From positions 1-41,179 of the forward strand of contig JAQYLE010000058.1 of the NCBI GenBank assembly GCA_028720205.1: a stretch of DNA of 41,179 nt, read 5' to 3'. The notes under the pieces are model-generated. The model did no database searches, was not told where the DNA came from, and was given only the letters and a program-made list of their open reading frames with translations. This DNA is from Clostridia bacterium (GTDB taxonomy: Bacteria > Bacillota > Clostridia > Christensenellales > Borkfalkiaceae). Positions 15,859 to 23,339 of this stretch are shown piece by piece (position 1 is the stretch's first letter; every line of letters starts with the position of its first letter). Both the position numbers and the translations under genes were made by a program.

Positions 15859-16599
15859 TTACAGAGCGTACGCCGACGCCAGACGAATATATTCGTCGCA
15901 CATACCCGCATGAACGCGTCTCAAATCCCGCGCGAATACAACCGACTCCGCAATATCGCTAAGTTCTTTGCTATATTCCGCGCACGATTCCGCGCAACGT
16001 TTTATAGGTTTATCCGTATCGGAAGAAACGCTTTTACACAACGAACGCAGCACGCTTTCCACGGATTTTGCCGCGCTTTTCAACGCCGATTGACTCATGT
16101 TTCCGCTTTCCGCTCCGTCGATGGAAAACGAAAGCGCTTCCGTGCAATCTTCCAGCGTAACCAGCCACCCCGAAATTTCGTTTTTTCTCGCTTTCTGTGC
16201 GCGGGTACGGAGGTATACGGCGCCGCACCGTTGCGGCAAAATAAACGCTTTTCTGCCGTTTTTCAGCAGCGTTTCGCTGGCGTTTTCCGCCTCTTTTTCA
16301 TCGTTGTAACACGCGTATACGGCATACTCGTTTCCGTCGCGATTCAAAGCATATCCCGCGCCTCCGTACTGATACGTTAAAGCAAGGCAGGCTTGCGCGT
16401 TATCGCCGTTTGCAATCAGGAAATAAAACGTTTTATTCAGTACGATTTCCTGCGCAAAGGTTGTTTGCGCGGCATAAAAACACGAAAACGCCGTGAAGGC
16501 AACGCACGATGCAATCAAAAGGCAAAAAGCCGCTTTTTTTAAAGCGTTCGCCGAAAAACGTAAATCGCGCAATCGAAAAGAAAAAAATTCCGTCCGCAT
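15859..16599 (-). CDS. Membrane-anchored protein of unknown function, possible SPOR-like outer domain
   Basis: The 246-residue product has a basic N terminus, one membrane segment (about residues 22-45) and an outer part rich in Ala and Ser. Residues about 55-120 (TFYFLIANGDN, YAVYACYNDEKEAENASETL, LLKNGRKAFILP) have the strand-helix-strand pattern of SPOR-like peptidoglycan-binding domains, where a 'Y.V....F..E..A......L...G' pattern is usual; this is only a resemblance. The C-terminal half is predicted helical. I chose the ATG at 16599 because ACAGGAAAA precedes it at good distance; the ATG 12 codons upstream has no site. It lies downstream of the O-antigen-ligase-like gene on the same strand. 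Confidence 0.65.
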   Translation of the reverse strand: MRTEFFSFRLRDLRFSANALKKAAFCLLIASCVAFTAFSCFYAAQTTFAQEIVLNKTFYFLIANGDNAQACLALTYQYGGAGYALNRDGNEYAVYACYNDEKEAENASETLLKNGRKAFILPQRCGAVYLRTRAQKARKNEISGWLVTLEDCTEALSFSIDGAESGNMSQSALKSAAKSVESVLRSLCKSVSSDTDKPIKRCAESCAEYSKELSDIAESVVFARDLRRVHAGMCDEYIRLASAYAL

Positions 16600-16712
16600 A
16601 CGGCTTTTTCCTGTTTTTTTCCGGAAAAATTCCATAATTTATCATATGCGGCGGAACTATTTTTTTATACGTTTTTTTTCTTGGAACGCACGGTAAACGT
16701 ACGCGGAGCCGA

Positions 16713-18104
16713 TCAGCAAATTCCTTTTTGCCGCACGTCGCGATACAGGGGACGCGACGTCTGCAGGCGCACTTCCTGAAAGATAAACAGCATAACGGTG
16801 AGAAGTTCGAACGGCAACGGACAAAACTCGCCCGGGTTCACGCAACTCATCATCAATATACCGAGATAGGAAATACCGAGCACAAGCGACCAGCGATTTT
16901 TCTTTGTTAATATCAGTTTTATTCTGCCGAACATCTGATATCCGTAGCAAAACACGCCGATCAACCCCATACCGCCGATGATCTGCATCGGCATCATATG
17001 ATACCAGGTGAGCGCGCCCTTTTTACGCATTCCTTCGTAATTCAGATCGTTATCGAGCAAACCATAACCCGAAAGGGGGCGCTTGACAAATTTTCTAAGC
17101 CCTTCCCAAAGCATTTTATAACGCGATTCGTTTGTGATATCCCCTCCGAACCTCGGCAATACCATTTCTATGATAAACGGCAAAAGAGCGCATACGGCCG
17201 CCAGCAGCGCGCCGAGGCATATGAACAACCGGATTTTTCTGCGGCGCTTCGTTAATGCGGAAAAAACCCACAACGCCGCGCATACGCAAAATTCCACGCA
17301 ACCGAACAACAGTCCGCCGCGCGATCTGGTAAGAACCAGGAAGCCGAGCATCGCCACGGAACCGAACGCTATAAACCTGTTCTTGCGCGCAAGATACAGC
17401 GGAAACGGCATTGCCAACATCAGAATCGTTGCAAGATTGTTCTGCGAAAAACCTTCGTGTTGTAAAACGCTGATTGATTTATCAACGTACAAACGATAAT
17501 AACCGTTCGCTATCATAAATCCGCACAAAACGCCCATCATCGTCATTAAAAACGCGAATTTCATGCGGTATTCTTCTTTGTCGTCGTCGAACTGCGAACG
17601 CATCAGCGCGTAAACGATCAGCATGGCGAACCCCAAGCCGAAAAAGTAATACGAGCCGTAAACGTAATCCATAAACGTAAAACGCCCCATGCCGCTGAAA
17701 CAGATTGCCACGCTCACCGCAAAAATTCCTTTGGCGCTTTCGCCTACGACGAATCTGTTGCGGTATATTAAAAAATGATAGACAAGGCACGCCAGGGCGA
17801 TTGGAATATATTTTACAAAAACGATATATGTATCGTACGAATCATAGCGGTTTGTGGTAATGGTGGATATAATCAGAAAGGGCAACGTGGTGGCGCGGAT
17901 ATCGTTGCAGATCACCAGAATCGCGCCGAGCAGAATTCCGAAAACCACCGCTCCGAGTACTTCCTGCCTCAGCCATACGAAAAATGCGGCGACAAGAATC
18001 TGCAACACGTAGAACCAATAACTGTTCAGATAACTCCGCAAAACGGAAAGAGCATTTTTTCTCCACGTTTCGCTTTTAAACGTTCGTATCAAAAAGTTTG
18101 ACAT
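16713..18104 (-). CDS. O-antigen ligase/polymerase-like membrane protein (Wzy_C family)
   Basis: This 463-residue protein has about ten to twelve membrane segments and the hallmarks of the O-antigen ligase family: FSQNNLATILMLAMPFPLYL, then LTRSRGGLLFG, and an outer loop with ESRYKMLWEGLRKFVKRPLS followed by GYGLLDND. Such enzymes join or polymerise lipid-linked glycans at the outer face of the membrane; in Gram-positives they serve surface polysaccharides or wall glycopolymers. GGGGAAAGGGA precedes the ATG at 18104 at a longer than usual distance. No glycosyltransferases lie nearby, so the polymer cannot be named. Confidence 0.85.
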   Translation of the reverse strand: MSNFLIRTFKSETWRKNALSVLRSYLNSYWFYVLQILVAAFFVWLRQEVLGAVVFGILLGAILVICNDIRATTLPFLIISTITTNRYDSYDTYIVFVKYIPIALACLVYHFLIYRNRFVVGESAKGIFAVSVAICFSGMGRFTFMDYVYGSYYFFGLGFAMLIVYALMRSQFDDDKEEYRMKFAFLMTMMGVLCGFMIANGYYRLYVDKSISVLQHEGFSQNNLATILMLAMPFPLYLARKNRFIAFGSVAMLGFLVLTRSRGGLLFGCVEFCVCAALWVFSALTKRRRKIRLFICLGALLAAVCALLPFIIEMVLPRFGGDITNESRYKMLWEGLRKFVKRPLSGYGLLDNDLNYEGMRKKGALTWYHMMPMQIIGGMGLIGVFCYGYQMFGRIKLILTKKNRWSLVLGISYLGILMMSCVNPGEFCPLPFELLTVMLFIFQEVRLQTSRPLYRDVRQKGIC

Positions 18105-18208
18105 TATATAAGTTCCCTTTCCCCCATCTGTGTAAAAGGATGACGAAGAGCGATATCCGGCACTGAGGAGATTCGTCTTTGGTTTTTTCCGATCGCGGTT
18201 TTACGCCT

Positions 18209-18538
18209 TCAACGCAGGCGCTTGCCGCAACCGCCGCAAAAATCGTCTTTCTTCGAAATTTTCGTTCCGCAAAACGGACAGACGCGTCTGCATTTATCCC
18301 GGACGAGCGGCGAAAAGAACAGACACGCGGCCGAACTAAGCGCGCTTATGCCGCCGCAGGCAAGCAAAAGGCACGCTATAAAATAGCGACTGTGATCGGG
18401 CGCAAACTCTCCCGTTTTAAACAGTACGAAAGCCGCACCCCAAAGCGCGAGGGCTATAACGAACAGCGCCGTTGCAACAATAAACAAAATTTTATCCGTT
18501 TTTCTTTTTTCCGTCATTCTGTCCGTATCGTTTTTCAT
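18209..18538 (-). CDS. Small membrane protein with C-terminal zinc ribbon
   Basis: The 109-residue product has two hydrophobic segments (about residues 16-40 and 50-74) and a C-terminal zinc ribbon CPFCGTKISKKDDFCGGCGK with four cysteines as two CxxC pairs. Proteins of this build are common and mostly uncharacterised in Clostridia. The start is uncertain: the ATG at 18538 is preferred because an earlier in-frame ATG at 18595 would put a tandem duplication of 17 bp, not a multiple of three, inside the coding region. A further ATG six codons on is also possible. No strong ribosome binding site is seen for any of them. Confidence 0.65.
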   Translation of the reverse strand: MKNDTDRMTEKRKTDKILFIVATALFVIALALWGAAFVLFKTGEFAPDHSRYFIACLLLACGGISALSSAACLFFSPLVRDKCRRVCPFCGTKISKKDDFCGGCGKRLR

Positions 18539-18546
18539 CGGCTTTT

Positions 18547-18580
18547 TCCGCACAGCGTTTCCCTCCGCACAGCGTTTCCC
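18547..18580. repeat. 17-bp perfect tandem duplication
   Basis: TCCGCACAGCGTTTCCC occurs twice in direct succession (18547-18563, 18564-18580), just upstream of the likely start of the zinc-ribbon gene. It looks like a recent slippage duplication in the leader. Confidence 0.85.
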
Positions 18581-18592
18581 GCGCGGGGTAAA

Positions 18593-18633
18593 CAAAAATA
18601 AAATACCCGCTGTTTTTATTATAGCAGGTATTT
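18593..18633 (-). terminator. Probable terminator after nrdG
   Basis: On the minus strand AAATACCTGCT and AGCGGGTATTT pair (one mismatch) around an A/T-rich loop, followed by TATTTTTG. It lies 6 nt past the nrdG stop codon. Confidence 0.65.
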
Positions 18634-18638
18634 ATAAT

Positions 18639-19166
18639 TTAATCAAGATAAAACACGGGAGTTTTTAAAATTTTAGATTTTTTTACGTCGAGTACGCGCT
18701 GATTGGAAGAGCCGCGGAATTTTAAACGGATATTCTTTTTTTCTTCGATGAATTCGCCGTCCACCAGCACGTCGATATACGAGAGCAATTCTTCCGTAAC
18801 TTCGGTGTTTTTTTCTTTCTCTTTCAAAAGTCCCGTTTCGGGGTCGAACGTGTTGCCCGTATAGCACCATACGTTTTTTTGCGGAAAGCGCTTTTTCGCT
18901 TCGCGTACGAAAGGCAGCAGCGCGCGCTGATTGTCCGGTTCCAAAGGCTCGCCGCCAAGCAGGGAAAGCCCCGAAATATAATCCGCTTCCAGCCCCTGCA
19001 AAATGCTTTCCTGCACTTCTTTTGTAAAAGGAGATCCGTAATCGAAATCCCACGCGACGGCGTTGAAACAGTTTTTGCACCGCCTTGTGCAACCCGAAAC
19101 GAAGAGGGAAATTCTCACTCCCTCTCCGTTGGCGATATCCGTCCATTTGATTGTTGCGTAATTCAT
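18639..19166 (-). CDS. nrdG: Anaerobic ribonucleotide reductase activating enzyme (radical SAM)
   Basis: The 175-residue product is the radical-SAM activase that installs the glycyl radical on NrdD. The cluster motif CTRRCKNC (Cys26, Cys30, Cys33) is the CxxxCxxC signature, followed by SAM-binding LSLLGGEPLEPDNQ. Length is normal for NrdG. It begins 11 nt after the nrdD stop with no clear ribosome binding site of its own, so translation is probably coupled to nrdD. Its C-terminal RGSSNQRVLDVKKS is also typical of the family. Confidence 0.96.
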   Translation of the reverse strand: MNYATIKWTDIANGEGVRISLFVSGCTRRCKNCFNAVAWDFDYGSPFTKEVQESILQGLEADYISGLSLLGGEPLEPDNQRALLPFVREAKKRFPQKNVWCYTGNTFDPETGLLKEKEKNTEVTEELLSYIDVLVDGEFIEEKKNIRLKFRGSSNQRVLDVKKSKILKTPVFYLD

Positions 19167-19177
19167 AGCGTTTTTTA

Positions 19178-21352
19178 TTACAGATGCAGAACGCGGTCTT
19201 TAATTTCCTGCGTACGCCCCTGATTCCAGTACTGCGTGCCGATGTATCCGCACGTACGGCGCGCCACGTTCATCTTCGTCTGATCGCGGTTTTTGCAGCA
19301 AGGGCACTCCCATACGAGTTTGCCCGATTCATCGGTGACGATCTGAATTTCTCCGTTATAGCCGCACACCTGACAATAATCGCTTTTCGTGTTGAGTTCG
19401 GCGTACATAATGTTTTCGTAAATGAATTTCATTACGGAAAGCACCGCGGGGATATTATCCTGCATGTTCGGCACTTCCACGTAACTGATCGCACCGCCGG
19501 GCGAAAGTTGCTGAAATTCGCTTTCGAATTTGAGTTTGGTAAACGCGTCGATTTTTTCGGTGACGTGCACGTGATACGAATTGGTAATATAATTTTTATC
19601 CGTTACGCCTTCGATGATACCGAAGCGTTTTTGCAGGCACTTGGCAAATTTATACGTCGTGCTTTCCAGCGGCGTACCGTACAGCGAGAAATCGATGTTC
19701 TCTTTGGCTTTCCACTCCTTGCACTTATCGTTCATATGCTGCATTACGGCGAGCGCGAAAGGCTTCGCTTCTTCGTCCGTATGCGATTTACCCGTCATAT
19801 ATTTCGTACATTCGTACAGCCCCGCATAGCCGAGAGAAATGGTGGAATAGCCGCCGTACAACAATTTATCGATGGTTTCGCCCTTTTTTAACCGCGCCAG
19901 CGCGCCGTATTGCCAGAGAATGGGCGCCGCGTCGGAAAGAGTGCCTTTCAGGCGATTGTGGCGGCACATCAACGCGCGGTAGCAAAGATCCAGCCTCTCG
20001 TCGAAAATCTGCCAGAACTTCGCCTCGTCTCGCTCGGAAGAAAGCGCCACGTCCACAAGATTGATGGTAACCACGCCCTGATTGAATCTGCCGTAATACT
20101 TGGGTTTTCCGTTTTCGTCCACATACGGCGTTAAGAAACTTCTGCAACCCATACAGGTATAGCAGTGCCCCTCGCCGTTTTTGTCCACCTTGTATTCCAG
20201 CATTTTCTTTTCCGAAATATAGTCGGGCACCATACGCTTCGCCGTGCATTTCGCCGCAAGTTCGGTAAGATACCAATACTTTGTATTTTCGTCGATATTA
20301 TCCGGTTCCAAAACGTAAATGAGTTTGGGGAAAGCGGGCGTAATCCATTCGCCCGATTCGTTTTTCACGCCCTGAATACGCTGTTTCAGCGTCTCTTCGA
20401 TAATCAGCGCAAGGTCCGCCTTTTCCTGATCGTTGCGCGCTTCGTTCAGATACATAAACACCGTAACGAACGGCGCCTGACCGTTGGTGGTAAGCAACGT
20501 AACCACCTGATACTGAATCATCTGAATGCCCTTTCGCACTTCGTCGCGCAGCCGTTTTTCGGCGATCTGAGCGATATGTTCCTCGTCGGTGATATCAACA
20601 AGCGCAAGTTCGTCCGCCACTTCTTTGCGTATCTTTTTACGGCTGATATCCACAAACGGAGCCAGGTGCGTAAGCGAAATGCTCTGCCCTCCGTATTGGT
20701 TAGAAGCCACCTGCGCGATAATCTGCGTGGCGATATTGCACGCCGTGGAAAAACTGTGCGGCTTTTCTATCAGCGTGCCCGAAATCACGGTGCCGTTCTG
20801 CAACATGTCTTCGAGGTTGACGAGATCGCAATTGTGCATGTGCTGCGCGAAATAATCGGCGTCGTGAAAGTGAATGATTCCCTCGTCGTGCGCCGCTACG
20901 ATATCTTCGGGCAAAAGCACGCGGCGGGTAAGATCTTTGGAAACTTCGCCCGCCATATAGTCGCGCTGAACGCTGTTCACCGTAGGGTTTTTGTTGGAAT
21001 TTTCCTGTTTCACCTCTTCGTTGTTGCATTCGATCAGCGTAAGAATGTGCGCGTCGGTAGTGTTGGCTTTACGCGCCAGCGCGCGGGTAAAACGATAGGT
21101 AATGTACTTTCTGGCAAGCGAAAAGGCGTTCATCGCCATCAGGCGGTCTTCCACCATATCCTGAATTTCTTCCACGGACACCGAACGCCCCATATGGTTG
21201 CATTCTTTCTCTACGTCCGCCGCAAGAGCGATGATTTTATCGTCGGTGATTTTGGCAAAATCGTCCATTTCCTCGTTGGCTTTTTTTACCGCGTTTACGA
21301 TCTTTTCCCTGTCGAACAGCACTTCCTGCCCGTTTCTCTTAATGATTTTCAC
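19178..21352 (-). CDS. nrdD: Anaerobic (class III) ribonucleoside-triphosphate reductase
   Basis: This 724-residue enzyme makes deoxyribonucleotides without oxygen. An ATP-cone occupies residues 1-90 (IIKRNGQEVLFDREKIVNAV), followed by the ten-stranded barrel (HNCDLVNLEDMLQNGT, active-site region CYTCMGCRSFL). Zinc-site cysteines are in CQVCGYNGEI and CPCCKNRD, and the C-terminal glycyl radical loop reads RTCGYIGTQYWNQGR. I chose the GTG at 21352 because GGAAGGGA lies about 9 nt before it and the homology begins there; the open frame continues upstream through the promoter without homology. It is followed by nrdG. Upstream is a strong promoter with candidate NrdR boxes. Confidence 0.96.
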   Translation of the reverse strand: MKIIKRNGQEVLFDREKIVNAVKKANEEMDDFAKITDDKIIALAADVEKECNHMGRSVSVEEIQDMVEDRLMAMNAFSLARKYITYRFTRALARKANTTDAHILTLIECNNEEVKQENSNKNPTVNSVQRDYMAGEVSKDLTRRVLLPEDIVAAHDEGIIHFHDADYFAQHMHNCDLVNLEDMLQNGTVISGTLIEKPHSFSTACNIATQIIAQVASNQYGGQSISLTHLAPFVDISRKKIRKEVADELALVDITDEEHIAQIAEKRLRDEVRKGIQMIQYQVVTLLTTNGQAPFVTVFMYLNEARNDQEKADLALIIEETLKQRIQGVKNESGEWITPAFPKLIYVLEPDNIDENTKYWYLTELAAKCTAKRMVPDYISEKKMLEYKVDKNGEGHCYTCMGCRSFLTPYVDENGKPKYYGRFNQGVVTINLVDVALSSERDEAKFWQIFDERLDLCYRALMCRHNRLKGTLSDAAPILWQYGALARLKKGETIDKLLYGGYSTISLGYAGLYECTKYMTGKSHTDEEAKPFALAVMQHMNDKCKEWKAKENIDFSLYGTPLESTTYKFAKCLQKRFGIIEGVTDKNYITNSYHVHVTEKIDAFTKLKFESEFQQLSPGGAISYVEVPNMQDNIPAVLSVMKFIYENIMYAELNTKSDYCQVCGYNGEIQIVTDESGKLVWECPCCKNRDQTKMNVARRTCGYIGTQYWNQGRTQEIKDRVLHL

Positions 21353-21452
21353 GATTGTTTCCCTTCCTTTATTTTCCTGTCTGTTCTGCCTTTTCCGCCG
21401 CTTTCCCTTCGCGCAACCCCTCGCGCCCAAAAAACGCCTCTTACCACATAAA

Positions 21453-21510
21453 ACACAATATATAGTAACAAAAGCACTTACTATTATACCATATTTTGTA
21501 TATATGTCAA
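21453..21510 (-). promoter_or_regulatory. nrdDG promoter with two candidate NrdR boxes
   Basis: On the minus strand TTGACA (21505-21510) and TATAAT (21483-21488) are 16 bp apart. ACACAATATATAGT (plus, 21453-21466) matches the published NrdR-box pattern ACACWATATATNNT closely. A second, weaker box, ATACAAAATATGGT (minus, 21488-21501), lies in the promoter spacer. Their centres are 35 bp apart, slightly more than the roughly 31 bp usual for cooperating boxes. Repression by NrdR, the ATP-cone regulator of ribonucleotide reductases, is therefore likely but not certain. Confidence 0.6.
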
Positions 21511-21620
21511 GCGAATGTTCATACTTTAAGATATAAAAAATATTTATATCTCCGAATTTATCTCTACGAACCGTTTCCGAAAAAAATAAAAATCCGCCCG
21601 AAAAAAGCGCGGAGAGATTG

Positions 21621-21721
21621 AATTCGTCGCGCTTTCTATGTGTAATTATTATGCGGATATACGAAAAAATAATAAAAGCCGATAAAAATTCAACGAAAAG
21701 CCGAAAATCGCGCGACGAATT
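21621..21721. repeat. 12-bp inverted repeat downstream of ribokinase gene
   Basis: AATTCGTCGCGC (21621-21632) is repeated inverted as GCGCGACGAATT (21710-21721), 77 nt apart. The right copy is 15 nt past the ribokinase stop. Function unknown; no U-tract marks it as a standard terminator. Confidence 0.5.
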
Positions 21722-21736
21722 TCCGCCGCGGAACAA

Positions 21737-22609
21737 TCAAAAGTTTTCCGTTTCTTCTCTTGTGGGAACGGATTGTTGCGCCCCCGGACGCGTACAGGCG
21801 ATAGAAGCCGCCTTACTGCCGAACGCGCACGCTTCTTCCAGCGATTTTCCCTCCGAAAGGAAAACGCACACTCCCCCGCAAAGCGTATCCCCCGCCGCGG
21901 TGGTATCCACGGCTTTCACCTTAATGCAGGGATAGGTATGTTCCGTTATTCCGTCCGCTTGTTTTTGCGAAATTTCGTAGCCTTTCGAACCGAGCGTGGT
22001 AACGATTTGCCTGATTCCGCGTTTATAAAGTTCGTCTTTGCCGCCGAAGAGAGCGAGTTCGCTTTCGTTGGGCGTGATTAAATCCACGTAGGTAAAATAC
22101 GGAACGATTTCAAGGTTGGCAGGCGCGGGATTCAACACCGTATACATTCCCTTTGCCTTGGCTTGCCGCAACCCGTAACCGACCGTTTCGACGGGATTTT
22201 CCAGTTGCGTAAGAAATATATCGCCCGGCTTTGCTTCCGATAAAAATTCGTCGATATCCGATTCGGAAAGCAAAGCGTTCGCGCCCTTATCCAGAATGAT
22301 ACGGTTGTTCCCCTCGGTAATCACGATCATCGCGATTCCCGTGGAAACGCCCTGCGCCGTACGGATATGCGAAACGTCCGCCCCCGCGCTTTTCAGCGAA
22401 GAGATAAGGGCTTTTCCGAAGGCGTCGTCGCCAACCACGCCGCACATTTTTACTCTGCCGCCGAGTTTTGCCGCCGCGCACGCCTGATTGGCGCCTTTTC
22501 CTCCGCCGTTCGTCATAAAGTTTCCGCCCGTGACGGTTTCGCCCGCCACAGGCATATACGGCGCTTCGATACGCAAATCCATATTCAGACTGCCAGCGAT
22601 ATAAATCAT
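21737..22609 (-). CDS. rbsK: Ribokinase (PfkB family)
   Basis: The 290-residue protein has both PfkB signatures. Near the N terminus is the substrate motif GSLNMDLRIEAPYMPVAGET with NGGGKGANQACAAAKLG; near the C terminus VKAVDTTAAGDTLCGG supplies the catalytic Asp and anion hole. It phosphorylates ribose to ribose-5-phosphate in the cytoplasm; other pentoses or deoxyribose are possible, since close relatives differ in substrate. GGAAGAAAC lies before the ATG at 22609. It has its own upstream promoter and no ribose transporter beside it. Confidence 0.9.
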   Translation of the reverse strand: MIYIAGSLNMDLRIEAPYMPVAGETVTGGNFMTNGGGKGANQACAAAKLGGRVKMCGVVGDDAFGKALISSLKSAGADVSHIRTAQGVSTGIAMIVITEGNNRIILDKGANALLSESDIDEFLSEAKPGDIFLTQLENPVETVGYGLRQAKAKGMYTVLNPAPANLEIVPYFTYVDLITPNESELALFGGKDELYKRGIRQIVTTLGSKGYEISQKQADGITEHTYPCIKVKAVDTTAAGDTLCGGVCVFLSEGKSLEEACAFGSKAASIACTRPGAQQSVPTREETENF

Positions 22610-22703
22610 ATGTTTCTTCCTTTTTGGTTTATCGATTCATCGTACCGCCGGAAAACCGCCCGCGCCGATTTCAACGCGTCGGGAATTTGGCGTATTACGT
22701 AAA

Positions 22704-22734
22704 ATATTATTACAGATTATACGGCGTTTGTCAA
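22704..22734 (-). promoter_or_regulatory. Probable promoter of the ribokinase gene
   Basis: On the minus strand TTGACA (22729-22734) is followed by AATAAT (22706-22711) at 17 bp or TAATAT (22704-22709) at 19 bp. The -35 box is perfect; the -10 is imperfect. It lies about 95 nt before the ribokinase start. Confidence 0.5.
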
Positions 22735-22754
22735 GCGAATGAGAAACGATTTTT

Positions 22755-23336
22755 TTACCGATCCCCGTAATTTTTGATAATATCGTACGCCACCGCCGAT
22801 TTTTTCACGCATCTGTCCATCGCCTGTTTTTCGATAAATCTGTGCGCCTCTTCTTCGGTAAACGAAAGTCTGGAAACAAGCAGAAGTTTCGCGCGGGAAA
22901 CAAGTTTGATCTCCTCCATTTTTTCTTTGAGCGACTGCGTTTTTTTCATCAGCGTCTTTACTCTGACGTTCGCGGCGAGAGTCAGGCGCACGCCCTGGGA
23001 AAACGCCTGAGCGGAAAGGGGCTTGGGCAGACAGAATACGCCGTATTTTTCCGCGGCAAAAGCCGCGGCTTCGTACGCTTCCGTTTTTACCAGAAGCAGT
23101 ACGCCCGCGTAAGTGTCTTTGATTGCTTTTTCGGCAAGTTCTTCGCCCGTTTCGTCTTTTAACGGAGCATTGATGAGCACCGCGTCGAAATCTCTTTCCG
23201 CCAGCATGCGCCGCGCCTGCGCGCCGCTTACGGCATAATACGCGCAACAATCGGCGCCCAGATTTTTTCCGATGAACTCCGCGCCCTTTTCCGACGACGA
23301 AACAACAAGAACCGAATATTCTCTTTCCGTCGCCAT
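22755..23336 (-). CDS. ANTAR RNA-binding antiterminator with pseudo-receiver domain (NitR-like)
   Basis: The 193-residue protein has an N-terminal receiver-like domain (5-120), a coiled linker (125-145) and a C-terminal ANTAR domain (about 131-190: KEKMEEIKLVSRAKLLLVSR, LSFTEEEAHRFIEKQAMD). ANTAR proteins bind paired hexaloop hairpins in leader RNAs and prevent termination. The receiver cannot be phosphorylated normally: the acceptor Asp is Asn56 (FDAVLINAP), and the acidic pair is replaced by VVSSSE; the conserved Lys105 (LPKP) remains. It starts 3 nt after the glnA stop with no binding site of its own, so it is coupled to glnA. A similar glnA-linked regulator, NitR, is known in solvent-forming clostridia. 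Candidate targets are the leaders at 28130-28181 and 28354-28408. Confidence 0.88.
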   Translation of the reverse strand: MATEREYSVLVVSSSEKGAEFIGKNLGADCCAYYAVSGAQARRMLAERDFDAVLINAPLKDETGEELAEKAIKDTYAGVLLLVKTEAYEAAAFAAEKYGVFCLPKPLSAQAFSQGVRLTLAANVRVKTLMKKTQSLKEKMEEIKLVSRAKLLLVSRLSFTEEEAHRFIEKQAMDRCVKKSAVAYDIIKNYGDR

Positions 23337-23339
23337 AGG

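Larger units (their letters stand above)
21353..21736. other. Intergenic between nrdD and ribokinase gene
   Basis: This 384-nt stretch holds the nrdD promoter and candidate NrdR boxes (21453-21510) and a 12-bp inverted repeat (21621-21721). No gene is seen. Confidence 0.6.

Noticed and set aside
20165-21451. Long plus-strand open frame antisense to nrdD.
   Set aside because: It is a shadow of nrdD: no ribosome binding site, no recognisable domains, and an Arg/His/Phe-rich composition typical of antisense frames in this genome.
21353-21736. N-terminal extension of NrdD by 128 codons.
   Set aside because: The extension runs through the promoter and NrdR-like boxes and has no similarity to NrdD; the GTG at 21352 with GGAAGGGA fits the family length.
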